From Adenophora triphylla var. japonica (lineage: Eukaryota; Streptophyta; Magnoliopsida; Asterales; Campanulaceae), in NCBI GenBank assembly GCA_022495995.1, contig JAFEMH010000342.1, positions 62,001 through 126,000 of the forward strand: 64,000 bases of DNA, read 5' to 3'. The position numbers and the translations under genes are program-made. Shown piece by piece: positions 33,459 through 45,650 of this stretch. A model generated the notes under the pieces. The model was given only the letters and a program-made list of their open reading frames with translations, was not told the origin of the DNA and did no database searches. The first letter of the stretch is position 1. Each line of letters starts with the position of its first letter.

Positions 33459-33755
33459 TGTTGGTGTAATGCCCTAGGCTATAGTTATGATTGACTTGAA
33501 CTGTTATGTATCATCTTTATCATTTATTATAGAACACATTTATTCTGTCTGCGTCCCTAGTTGCTGCGAACAACTAGTATAAGTTGGGCACGCGGGGTCT
33601 TAGCCTGATGGTTAGAGTTCATGGCTTCCAACCTGGAGGTCATGGGCTCGATTCCCCCACCAGTGGTTAGAGGGAATGACATTGCCCTCCCTAGCATAGC
33701 TAGGCGCCTCTGTGAAGTGCATCAAGGGGGGAGCGGTGAAATGTGTTGATCCCCT

Positions 33756-33791
<36 letters not shown>

Positions 33792-34858
33792 AGTATAAGT
33801 TGGTAATGGATAATCATAGAGATGATTATATGCATGGAGATGCACATTACACTTATGGATACTTGCTAGAGAACAAGTATTGGACTTGACCTACTTATGA
33901 GATTTATGACATGGTCTGTTTGTCATGATTAAATCTCATGATAGTCATGTTATTAAATCCTTTGTACCTGAGATTATTATCGTCTTCCACATGGTGAAGA
34001 TCGTGTTTGATATAGTCTAACACTATCTTTAATCGGATAGCAATAAGGGCTATGTTAGCACGTTTGGATCCAATGTAGGAAAGAATGATAAGTCAAGACG
34101 GGATTTGTCCCTCTTATGAAGAGAGATGTTTACTTGGGCCCCTCGATGAATGATGTTGATGAAATGTGTGGCCGCACTCAAATGATTTGATAGAGATCAA
34201 ATACATTTGGATAATCAACATATTCGGAATCGAGAAAGCATTGAACGGAATGAGTTGACCTAGACTATGACTCATGTTCAATTGGACATCGTGGACAAAG
34301 GGATTATAACATTGAATCTATTAAGAAATCAAGCTTTGATGTTATATTTAATTGGGTGGACATAATGATTTGCTAGAAATCACATATGTCCTGTGAGGTT
34401 GATGTTTCAACTCACTGTCAACATAAAATATAATTTCTAAAGGGTCACACACAAAAGAACGAATTTGATTCAAGCTGAAAAATTGGAAATTTGGGTTCTG
34501 GCACGAATCATGCCCTGGGTCACGACTCGTGCCCTGGGTCACAATTCGTGCCAAGGATAACGAATCGTGACCAAGGCTGAGACACGACTTGGTTTTTGTC
34601 TCGTTTTGATCAGAACGAGTTGGGGCTCAAGGAACGACTCGTGAGCACGAGTGATTTGCAAAGGGCACGACTCATGCCAATTGGCACGACTCATGCCAAA
34701 ACCAAATTTCGTGTCCGTACAGTTTTTCTTGGCTAGGATGGAATTGGTGTTTTGCAAGGTTTCTACCCTAATTGTTAGGGGATTTATATGTGATATAAAT
34801 ATGGCCTTGCAGCCATATTTTTTCTCTCTCTCACATCATAATCCAAGGTTTTTGAAAC
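33459..34858 (+). repeat. Copia-A LTR, left part
   Basis: It starts TGTTGGTGTAATGCCC, is interrupted by a SINE, and is homologous to, but much diverged from, the Copia-B LTR at 39636-40994. A TATA box (GATATAAATATGG) lies near 34790. Several dyads of the type GGCACGACTCATGCC (34500-34514, 34664-34678, 34683-34697) lie 100-290 bp upstream of it. The LTR breaks off at 34858. The missing 3' third of this family is represented at 46996-47448. Confidence 0.82.
33588..33788 (+). mobile_element. tRNA-derived SINE
   Basis: The 201-bp element starts GCACGCGGGGTC and ends in about 30 A (33759-33788). It contains pol III promoter boxes: A box TAGCCTGATGG (near 33601) and B box GCTCGATTCC (near 33648). 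A perfect 15-bp target duplication, ACTAGTATAAGTTGG, lies at 33573-33587 and 33789-33803. It is inserted in the Copia-A LTR. Confidence 0.92.
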
Positions 34859-37800
34859 ATTGCATTGTAGTTTCCTAAATATGTTTAGATTTAGACATTA
34901 AAATTTTGATTTTATGATTGTTTATGGGAAACAAGTCATAATTAAGCGAAATTTAAAAGGAAACTGATGTTTATAAAAGGAAACAATTATGTTGCCAAAT
35001 CAGAGCTGATTTCTGATTGTGCATGTCTAGGAGAGTTCTGTCGAAGGAAGATTTGGTACTTAAGTAGTCCTTGTGGCTCACCTATCTTCCTGGGAACTTA
35101 CCTGGTGCACGATTATGAATATCTTTGCTGATATGCTTATAATCTACCTTAAAGAACCTTCATTTAAGTTCTTTATGTCAATTCATGATTAAAACACTTG
35201 AGACCATTCGGATAGTTTTGGGTGGGTTTGCCATAGCAAGGCACTTTGATTCTATTCGTATGCGAGCAAGATGAGGAAATGGTGGTTCCTATACGTTTAA
35301 ATTGAATGAACTTAATTGGGTTATCAAAATGGTTTTGAATCCAAGGCATAAGATGAGATTAAAATATGCCTAGACATATGATGTCTTGAATAAGTCTCAT
35401 AAAAGATCTAAGAGTCATATATGTGATATGATTGATGTTTTCTACCTAATTAATTTAATTTTGAGCGGTTTGCCATAGCAAACTTGAAATTAAATTAAAG
35501 TTGGATCTTAGCCCATTAAATGTATATTATGCTTATTTGCATCTGAAGGTGTATAATTTAGTGGGAGCATTTTATGTAAATGCATTATACTTCTCATATG
35601 ATATGTTTACTTATATGTGTTCATATTTTATGTATATCTTTTTGTAGAATAAATGGCATCAAACAATAATCACTTTTCACTGCGATCTATCCTTGAGAAG
35701 GAAAAGTTGGAAGAGAATGGTACAAACTATATGGATTGGATCCGTAGTTTGAGAATTGTTCTCAAACAAGAAGAAAAATTGTACGTTCTCGAGGAACCTA
35801 TTCCACCTGAACCTGCTGCCAATGCTACTAGGGTAGTGAGGGATCAATATCTGAAGCACAAGCGTGACTCTACAGATGTTGGTTGCCTCATGCTCTCTGC
35901 CATGTGCAAGAACCTTCAGAAGGACCTTGAGCACTTGGGGACAGTTGATCTAAACAATCGACTGATGGAAATATTCCAAGTACAAGCTAGGTAAGAAAGA
36001 TACAACACAGTTAAGGTATTGACCTCATGCAAGATGAGTGAAGGACAAGCTGTTGGTCCCTATGCTCTTAAGTTGAAGGGCCACATTGAGCATCTTGATA
36101 GGCTCGGTTTTTCAATTAGCCAAGAGTTGGCTACCGACATAATATTGAATTCATTGCCCAAAAGTTTTAGTCATTTCATAATGCACTATAACATGGGTGG
36201 AATGAATAAAAGCCTTTCCGAGTTAGTTCAGATGTTGAACACTGTGGAAACCAATATTGTCGAGAAGAAAATCGATCAAGTGTTGATGGTTAACAGGGGA
36301 AAAGGTTTCAAGGGTAAAGGAAAGGCAAAAGTTGCTAATTCTAAGGCAAATGTTGCTAAACCCAAAGAGGCTTCCAAGCCTAAAGAGGCTAAGCCCAAGT
36401 CCCAAGAGGACGCAGTTTGCTTCCATTGCAATGAGATTGGACATTGGAGGAGAAACTGCGCAAAATACAAGGAAGCACCGAAGAAGAGCAAAGGAGTTGC
36501 TTCGACTTCAGGTATCTTTGTTATAGATATATTCCTATCTACTTCTAGTTCTTGGGTATTGGATACCGGATGTGGAACTCACATTTGTTTAGATGTGCAC
36601 GGTCTAAAGAACAGAAGGATGCTTGAGGAAGGTGAAGTAGACCTACGTGTGGGGAATGGAGCAAGAGTTGCTGCATTAGTCGTAGGAACTTATGAAGTTA
36701 CTTTACCTAGTAGACTAATACTTGTTTTGAACAATTGTTATTACGTTCCAGCTTTAAGTAGGAATATTATTTCGATTTCATGTTTAGATAATGAAGGTTT
36801 TAATTTTCTTATATGTGATAAGAAATTTTCCATTTACAAGAGTGATATGCATTATTGTACTGATATTTCATTCAATGGCTTTTATATTCTTGATATTGAA
36901 AATCGTGATAATGATGTCTATAACATTAACAAGATATCTAAATCCAATGATGTAAACCACACTTACTTATGGCATTGTCGTCTTGGCCATATAAACGAGA
37001 AACGCATTTCTAAACTCCACAAAGATGGATTTTTAGACTCACATGATTATGAATCTTATGAGACATGCGAATCTTGTTTACTTGGCAAGATGACCAAGGA
37101 CCCATTTACCAAAACTGGTGAAAGGGCGGGCGACTTATTAGGACTCATACATACCGATGTATGTGGGCCTATAAGTAGCGATGCTAGGGGAGGATTTCGG
37201 TACTTCATAACATTCACTGATGATTATAGTAGATTTGGATATGTTTATCTAATGAAACATAAAAGTGAATCGTTTGAGATATTTCGAATATTTCAAAATG
37301 AGGTACAAAATCAACTTGGCAAAACTATTAAAGTACTTCGATCCGATCGAGGTGGTGAATATTTGAGCCAAGAATTTGACAGTCATCTTAAGAGTTGTGG
37401 AATCGTTTCAGAACTCTCTCCACCCGAAACGCCACAATGGAATGGTGTGTCTGAGAGGAGGAATATAACTTTGTTGGACATGGTTCGTTCTATGATGAGT
37501 CAAGTTGAGCTTCCTTTATCCTTTTGGAGGCATGCACTAGAAACTACTGCTTTCACTATAAACAGAGTTCCTACCAAATCGATTCAAAAGACCCCATATG
37601 AGATGTGGCATGGAAGAAAACCTAGTTTTTCTTTCATGAAGATTTGGGGTTGCGATGCATATGTCAAGAAGTTAACTTCTGACAAGCTAGCACCTAAATT
37701 TGACAAATGTGTTTTCGTGGGTTATCCTAAGAAAACCAAAGGATACTATTTCTACAACTGAAACGAGAACAAAGTGTTTGTTGCTCGAAATGGTACTTTC

Positions 37801-39635
37801 TTAGAAAAGGAGTTTCTTCGCAAAGAAACCAGTGGGAGTAAAATAGATCTCGAAGAAATTCGAGAACCCGAAAACAACATTGAACCAAAGGTAGAGACTG
37901 AACCAAATTTACAAGTAGTTGTGGAACCGGTTCAAGATGCACAAGCCTTTTGCCGAAGTGGTAGGTCACGATTCGAACCCGAGAGATATGGATTTCTCGT
38001 TACGGAAAGTGATGAAGTGGAGTTAATCGAAAACGATGAACCTACTTGCTATCAAGAGGCGATGTCCGCTCCTGATTCGGAAAAATGGCAAGAAGCCATG
38101 AAGTTCGAGTTACAATCCATGGCTGATAATCAAGTTTGGAACTTGATTGATCCACCCGAAGGTGTAAAAACCATAGGGTGCAAATGGATCTTCAAGAAGA
38201 AGACCGACATGGATGGGAAGTTGCACACCTACAAGGCTAGGCTAGTAGCTAAGGGATATAGGCAGATTCATGGCATAGACTATGATGAAACCTTTTCGCC
38301 TGTAGCTATGCTCAAGTCTATTAGAATTTTAATTGCCATAGCCGCATATTATGACTATGAGATATGGCAAATGGATGTCAAAACAGCTTTTCTTAATGGG
38401 AAGTTACTTGAGGATGTATACATGATACAACCTGAAGGTTTTGTTAATCCGGAAAATTCTAACAAGGTGTGTAAGTTGCAGAAATCTATTTATGGATTGA
38501 AGCAAGCTTTTAGGAGTTGGAATCTACGTTTTGATGAAGCAATCAAGGAGTTTGGCTTTACCAAGAACGAAGATGAACCTTGTGTATACAAGAAAATTAG
38601 TGGGAGCGTAGCACTATTTTTGGTGTTGTATGTCGACGATATCTTACTCATTGGAAATGACGTTCCTGCACTACAGACTGTCAAGTCTTGGTTAGAAAAG
38701 TGCTTTTCGATGAAAGATATGGGCGAAGCTGGATATATCCTTGGTATCAAGATCTATAGAGATAGATCCAAGAGGATGATTGGTTTAAGTCAAAGTACTT
38801 ACATTGACAAGGTTCTTAGAAGAATCCAAATGGAAAATTCTAAAAGAGGAAACTTGCCAATGTTACATGGTATATCTCTTAGCAAGAATCAAAGTCCTAA
38901 GACTAATGATGAGCGAAAGAGAATGAATGGTATTCCATATGCTTCGGCAATTGGGTCTATCATGTATGCTACGATATGTACTAGACCCGATGTCTCGTAT
39001 GCTCTAAGCATGACGAGTAGGTACCAATCGGATCCCGGCGAACCATATTGGATAGCAGTCAAGAATATCCTTAAGTACTTACGAAGAACTAAGGATGTAT
39101 TCTTGGTCTTTGGAGGAATGGAAGAAGATCTTGTAGTAAAAGGCTACACAGATGCTAGTTTCCAAACCGACAAGAATGATTTCAGATCGTAGTCTGGATT
39201 TTTGTTTACGCTTAATGGAGGCACTATGAGTTGGAAAAGTTCCAAGGAAAGTACCGTCGCTGATTCTACAACCGAAGCTGAGTACATAGCGGCATCTGAT
39301 GCAGCTAAGGATGCCGTTTGGATCAAAAAGTTCATTAGTGATTTGAAAGTCGTTCCAAGCATCAGAGATCCTATTAAACTTTACTGTGACAACAATGTTG
39401 CCGTTGCACAAGCAAAGGAACCAAGGTCACACTAGAGATCCAAACACATACTTCGACGTTTCCACATTATCCGAGAGATATGTGAAAGGGAAGACGTAAA
39501 GATATGCAGAGTAGACACTGATGACAACGTGGCGGACCCATTAACTAAGGCTCTCTCGCAAGCCAAGCATGATGGTCATGTTAGGTCCATGGGTATTCGA
39601 TACATGAGAGATTGGGCCTAGTGCAAGTGGGAGAC
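34859..39635 (+). mobile_element. Copia-B interior
   Basis: This is the leader, gag-pol frame and polypurine tract (GTGGGAGAC before 39636) of a plus-strand Copia. The 5' LTR and primer site are missing at the junction 34858/34859. The leader (34859-35652) is non-coding, with a duplicated GGTTTGCCATAGCAA (near 35226 and 35465). Confidence 0.85.
35653..39621 (+). pseudogene. Copia-B gag-pol polyprotein, four stops
   Basis: One frame of 1322 codons runs from ATG 35653 to TAG 39619 with no frameshift but four in-frame stops: TAA 35992, TGA 37759, TAG 39190 and TAG 39433. Domain order is Gag (LRSILEKEKLEENGTNYMDW; zinc knuckle CFHCNEIGHWRRNC), protease (WVLDTGCGTHIC), GAG-pre-integrase (LWHCRLGHINEKRISKLH), integrase core (HTDVCGP, LRSDRGGEY, PQWNGVSERRN), reverse transcriptase (QMDVKTAFLNG, YVDDILLIGND) and RNase H (TTEAEYIAASDA, DPLTKALSQ). 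It is TNT1-94-like. Glutamine or arginine is usual at all four stop positions in relatives, so C-to-T changes explain them. Confidence 0.92.
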
Positions 39636-40994
39636 TGTTAGTGTTATGCCCTAGTCCTAGGATAGATAGACTTATGTGTTGACATTATTTATTATTATAT
39701 GAGATATTTATCGTTTGATTATTATATATGCTTTGTATATTTGTTTATAATAATCTCCGTCCCTAATTATTAAGAGAATAATTAGTATAATTGTCAAATG
39801 GATAATCATACGATGATTATATGCATAGAGATGCACATTGAAATTATAGGTACTTGTTAGAGAACAAGTGACTGGACTTGACCCGCATGAGATTTATGTC
39901 ATGGTCAAATGTCATAATTAAATCTCATAAGGTTACTTCATTTAGTCCCTAGACCTGAGATTATCATGACCTTACATATGATGAAAGTCATGTTTGATTT
40001 TAGTCAAACGATATCTTAACACGATATTTATAAAGGCTAATTTTGGCATGATCGAATTCATGATGGGAAGGATGATAAGTCAAGATGGAATTTGTCCCTC
40101 GAAAGAGATGTTTTGCTTGGGCCCCTCGATGAGTGATAATGATGAAAGTGTATGGCCGTACCCCAATATGATTGGAATTATCATTATACTCAAGAATCGA
40201 GAAAGCATTGAACAAAGACAAGTTGACGAAGACCATAACTTGTGTTCAATATAACATCGTGAGACAAAGGGAGAAATGAAAGTGTACCATTGGAAACGTG
40301 AACTCTTACGTTACATTATTTGGGTAGACATAATGGCTTGCTAGAGTCCGCTTATGTCTTATGAGAGTCGATATGATCGAACTCATTGCCAATATAATGT
40401 AATCCTATTGGGTCACACACAACTAGAATGAATTGATTAAACCATGGGAAGAATGATTGAGATAAAACTGTGGTGACTCATTGTATCGCGCGACAGAACA
40501 AGTCCACGTGACTCGTCTGGTCGTGCGACACTATAAGTCCACTGAGTTAATTTTGGACTGATTTCCTAATTCGATTAGGAAACACATATTGATGCCAAAG
40601 TAGTATAAATATAACAGTCCGTCAGCCCTAAAAAGCTAGCCGAAATTCTGAAAAGAAATTCAAAAACATATTCTCAATATTATTCCAAGGTTTATAGGAT
40701 CTAGCAATCTTCAAGAAATTGTTCTTGGATTCATTCGAAGGTGTGGATACCGAAAGAGGGCCTTCGCTCGTTCATCGATCAAGGCCTAGAGTTCAAGCAA
40801 TCTGAAGAACGAAGTTTATGATTTGAAATCACATAATCAAATCGTTCGATAGCTCAAGAACGGAAAGCAAAAAAGGTTGGTTACATCTATCTCATAGTTT
40901 TTCAAGTTAATTATATAGAACGGATCCTAGGCTCTCGGGTTTTGTGTTATTTAGATGCTTAATTCCGCTGCACATGGACCCATAAAACCCAACA
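39636..40994 (+). repeat. Copia-B 3' LTR
   Basis: The 1359-bp LTR runs TGTTAGTG to CCCAACA and follows the polypurine tract. A TATA box (AGTATAAATATAAC) lies near 40600. It is inserted into the integrase of Athila-2 after the minus-strand codons for WGIDF. The right flank is TAAAG. The matching left flank has been lost. Confidence 0.9.
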
Positions 40995-43200
40995 TAAAGT
41001 CAATTCCCCACACATCAAAAACTTCGCAATTAATTACGATGTTTTGTGGCATCTCATTGCGGCGTCTTATATTTCCAACACGTTGACACCGGTCACAGGT
41101 CTTACAAAAGGCAGTGGCATCCATAAACAATTTTGGCCAAAAGAAGCCACTGTCTAACACTTTCCTAGCGGTATTTTTGGCACCAAAGTGACCACCACAT
41201 GCATACTCATGACAGAACTTTAGGATAGAGGTCATCTCATTTTTCGGGACACATCTACGAATGACTTGGTCAGCGCAATGCTTTCACAAGTTTGGCTCGT
41301 CCCACACATAGTACTTAGCCTCACTACGGATTTTGTCTCTCTTGGATTTAGAAAATCCTTGGGGAAATTTATTAGAGACCAAAAAGTTCACCAAATCCGC
41401 ATACCAAGGGAATACCTCTTTCACCGCCCACAAAGCCTCATCAGGAAACTCGCCCCTAATAGGGGCTTGTTTATAAGGCTTGTCCTCTTCTCTCACAAGA
41501 CGACTCAAGTGATCGGCCACAATATTTTCGGCCCCTTTCTTATCCTTGACTTCTATGTCAAACTCACTCAATAAGAGAATCCACCGAATGAGTCTCGGTT
41601 TCGCCTCTTTCTTAGACATCAAATACCTAATAGCAGCATGATTGGTGTACACAATGATTTTGGTCCCAAGCAAATAGGACCTAAACTTTTCTAATGCAAA
41701 TACCACCGCTAACATCTCCTTTTCAGTAGTGGAATAGTTTCTTTGTGCCTCATTCAAAGTCATGGATGCATAATAAATCACATGATCCACTTTTTGACCC
41801 AAAACTGCCCCCACGGCATAGTCACTAGCATCACACATGATCTCAAAGGGAAGAGACCAATTGGGGGCTTGAATAATAGGAGTAGATGTCAACCTACCCT
41901 TCAACTCATCAAATGATTTCTTGCAATTATCATCAAATTTAAAATCCACCTCTTTTTGCAACAAGGTGCGTAGAGGTGTTGCAATTTTTGAAATTTTTTT
42001 TATGAAGCGACGGTAAAACCCCGCATGACCAAGAAAAGACCGCACTTCACGCACATTTGTAGGGTAAGGAAGTGTGGAAATAACATCGATTTTAGCTTTA
42101 TCCACTTCAATACCCTTTTTCGAAACCACATGTCCCAACACAATGCCTTGCTCAACCATAAAGTAACATTTTTCAAAATTCAAAACCAAATTTATTTCAA
42201 CACATCTGTCTAGAACTAAAGCAAGGTGAGCAAGACATTGGTCGAACGAGTCTCCATGGACGGTGAAGTCATCCATGAAAACTTCCATAAAGTTCTCCAC
42301 AAAATCGGAGAAGATGCTCATCATACACCTTTGAAAAGTCGCAGGTGCATTGCATAAACCAAAGGGCATCCTCCGATAGGCAAAGGTGCCGAAGGGGCAA
42401 GTAAAAGTGGTTTTCTCTTGGTCTTCCGGTGCAATTGGTATTTGAAAATACCCGGAATAACCATCAAGAAAACAATAGTACGCCCTTCCGGCAAGCCTTT
42501 CCAACATTTGATCAATAAAGGGGAGGGGGAAGTGATCTTTTCTAGTTACCTCATTGAGCCGACGAAGATCAATGCAAACACGCCATCCCGTTTGCTCCCG
42601 GGTTGGCACCAACTCGCCCTTGTGATTGATGACGACGGTGATCCCGCCCCTCTTGGCTACACATTGAGTAGGACTTACCCACTCACTATCTGATATGGCA
42701 TATATGATCCCCTTCTGCAGCAACTTCAAAACTTCCTTCTTCACCACCTCCATCATAGGTGGGTTCAACCTCCTCTGTGGTTGCCTTACCGGCTTAGCAC
42801 CTTCCTCTAGCAAAATCCGGTGAGTACATAAAGAAGGACTTATGCCCTTGATGTCGGCAATAGTCCACCCAATCGCTTCTTTACACTCCTGGATCACATC
42901 AACTAATTTCTTCTCTTGCTCCTCCGTCAGAACACTAGAGATCACCATAGGAAGTGTCTTCCCTTCACCCAAGAAATCATATTTCAAATTCTCGGGAAGG
43001 GGCTTCAATTCAAGTACAGGTGCCTTCTCAACAGATGGCAATGGTTTCTCTGGTGGCACCTCCAACTGTAAACGACCATAACCCGGTGGTGAGACATACA
43101 TAGCATCCTCAGAAAGGCTCATCACCGCCTCCTTCATCTCATCGGAAATGTCAAACTCTAACCCGGCATACTCTAACGCATTCTCTAATACAGATTTCAT
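40995..43200 (-). pseudogene. Athila-2 pol: RT, RNase H, integrase start
   Basis: The frame from 43200 runs through reverse transcriptase ([34 protein letters not shown] at the active site) and RNase H ([30 protein letters not shown]) to ADHLSRL. A TGA at about 41284 stops it in frame. Beyond it lie the integrase zinc finger (HEYACGGHF, CKTCDRCQ) and the first core residues (FDVWGIDFM), where Copia-B interrupts. The RNase H motif reads VYTNHAAI where TDH is usual, so a catalytic Asp appears replaced. The sequence is Athila-like. Confidence 0.92.
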
Positions 43201-44316
43201 GTTATCATCTCCCCCTCACACCTCGAATACCTCTTGAGATATGGGCTCAACTACATCAATGAAGTTCACCGAGTGGACATCCTTAGGGTACTTCATGGCA
43301 TCAAAGATATTGAACTCCATTTATTGCCCATCAAATTCCATAGTTAATGACCCGTTACTAACATCCAACTTGGTACGAGCAGTCGACATGAAAGGCCTCC
43401 CTAACAGAATGGGAGCCTTAGGATCCGTATCCATCTCCAATACATAGAAATCTGCAGGAAAAATGAGCTTACCAACCCAACCAAAACATCCTCAATCAAC
43501 CCCTTAGGGTACGCATTAGATACGTCGGCAAAAGTCGGGAATAATAACCCAAGTATCCTATAGAGGTCCCAACTTTAGGTTATCAAACAACGCATAGGGC
43601 ATGACGTTGATTGAAGCCCCCAAGTCAAGCATAGCCATATGCTCCAAATCATCCCCTAGAGACACCGGAATCACAAACATACCCGGATCACTACACTTTT
43701 TCGACATCCTCTTATGACAGACTGCAGACACATGCTCACTGATTTTTACCTTTTTCTGACTCCGCTCCTTCTGATTCCTCTTCATAGTGCATAACTCCTT
43801 AAAAAACTTTGCATACCTTGGAACCGGCTGAAGAAGATCTAGAAATGGAATATTCACCTCGAGCCTCTTGAACGTGTCAAAGATAGCCTTGTCAGGCTTC
43901 GGCTTTCTGTCCTCCCTTAAAGCATACGAAAATGGGGGAACTGGCTCATACACAGGGAACACGGGTGCAGTACTCTTCTCCTTTTCAGGAGTCTTCGCCT
44001 CAAGTGTAACCCTCTCAACCACCAACTCGGGCTCCTCTTCGACAACTACCTCCTCTAGCTTTCTTCCACTGCACAAAGTCACCGCACTAACATTAGACTT
44101 CGGATTCGGTTCAGTTCTAGATGGCAACTTCCCCAAATCTTTGGCCTCCATTCTCCCAACTGCATCTGCAACCTGACTCACATGCTTCTCTAAACTGCTG
44201 ATGCTCGATTCAGTCTTCTGCTGGAACTGTTGGAAATTTCCATTCATAGTAGACATGCTCTGCACTAGTGACCGGACCATGTCCTCTGTAGATTGTCCTT
44301 GCGGGCCGCTGCCCAT
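43201..44316 (-). pseudogene. Athila-2 gag end and protease
   Basis: The frame from 44316 contains the Gag C-terminal region (FDTFKRLEVNIPFLDLLQ) and the protease start (LDLGASINVMPYALFDNL). It ends at 43558. The protease second half (PILLGRPFMS, about 43420) and the linker to pol lie in shifted frames with stops at 43200-43557. Confidence 0.82.
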
Positions 44317-44466
44317 GAGTGTTACATGCGATTATATTGATTGCCCCAAACCGCTGACCCGCCGATACCCCGCCGAATATTGAGCGAGCCGCACGAAACC
44401 TTGTTGACCCTAAGGTGGACCATATCTAAGGTTCGGATGAACATTATTCGCAGCGTTGTAATTGAA

Positions 44467-45548
44467 CTACGGTGGCCTCTGACCCTGCTGATTGAACCCT
44501 ATAGCATTAACATCTACCACCTCATCAGTCTGAAGAGTGGGACAAGAATCAGTTGGGTGAGTCACATCATTACATATACCACAGGGACGAGGTTGTTGCC
44601 CCAAAACCAATGTCTTCAACAGACTCTTAACATCCGCTAGCTCGGTCTTCAAATCACTCGTTGTATCACTCGATCCTGCTGTACTGACTTGTCTAATGCT
44701 AGACCTCCTCCCAAGAGTCCTTGTGCTTTTGGCTAATTCTTCTATCAATCAAGCTCTGCATCCCCGGTAGTTTTATTCGAATACTACCTCCACAAGCGTA
44801 ATCCACCCACCGTTTGTCCTGCACAGTCAATCCTCCATAGAAGTATACAATAAGCTGCTCATCATCAAAGCCATGATACGGACAGCTTCTGCAAAGCTTG
44901 TAGAACCGGTTGTGATAATCATATAGTGATTCATCGGACCGCTGCTCCATGTTGCTGATATCCTCTTCATAACATTAATCGATTGCGAAAGGAAAAACTC
45001 ATCAAGGAACACCTCCTTCAACTGGCCCAAGAAGTAATGCTATTTGGTGGCAAGTGATAGTACCACGCATTCACGTTATCCTTAAGAGTAAAGGAAAACG
45101 ACCTCAACAATAGTTGCTCTAGAGGAAGTGCAGCCGGCTTCATGCTATTGCAAATCTGTACAAACTGAGCTATGTGCTGATTCGGATTCTCCCCTGGTAT
45201 CCCATTAAAATGGGGCAACTGGTTTAACAACCTTAAAGCTTCAACTCAAAAGTGACCCCCCGGCCGGCAAATCAGAAATAACACTGCTTGTGGTTGCTCA
45301 TTCCAGTTCGGAGCAATCCTTTGCCTCAATGTCCGAAGTGGGGGGTTATTATTATTGCCTCTTCCATTACCCCCATTGTTCACAACCTCCGGATCGTTAT
45401 CACCCATGCCGTTATTATTATTCATCTCTTTTCGCTGCAAATTTCTCCTGCACCTGAAATATCTTTCAATTTCTGGAACAAATGGACTAACAAATTGATT
45501 AGCAGAACGGGTATGGACCATAAAAGGTTTCACACCACAAGATGACAA
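44467..45548 (-). pseudogene. Athila-2 gag
   Basis: Pieces of one Gag are spread over frames. N-terminal: FVPEIERYFRCRRNLQ (45548-45246). Core start: PHFNGIPGENPNQHIAQFVQ and NVNAWYYHLPPNSI (45230-45018). Core end: SDESLYDYHNRFYKLCRSCP (44950-44699). Then comes IEELAKSTRTLGRRSS with a zinc knuckle CGICNDVTHPTDSC (44748-44467). At least three frameshifts separate them. Confidence 0.85.
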
Positions 45549-45629
45549 TAATAGTAAAGCTCAATTAAACAGGAAACAAGAAAAAGGGATTAAGAAAAGA
45601 ATAAAAGTGCAAACAAATAAACACTGTTT

Positions 45630-45645
45630 CCCGGCAACGGCGCCA
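45630..45645 (-). promoter_or_regulatory. Athila-2 primer binding site
   Basis: On the minus strand TGGCGCCGTTGCCGGG follows the 5' LTR after 5 nt. It is an unaltered tRNA-Asp type site. Confidence 0.92.
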
Positions 45646-45650
45646 AAATT

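Noticed and set aside
33420..33461. Athila integrase at the left flank of Copia-A (shared CCCATAAAGTC)
   Set aside because: A similar word occurs at the Copia-B flank in Athila-2, but the flank here translates in frame as the continuation of the antisense ORF and stops quickly in the integrase frame.
33588..33660. tRNA gene
   Set aside because: A and B boxes are present, but no cloverleaf could be built, and the poly-A tail with a 15-bp duplication shows a SINE.
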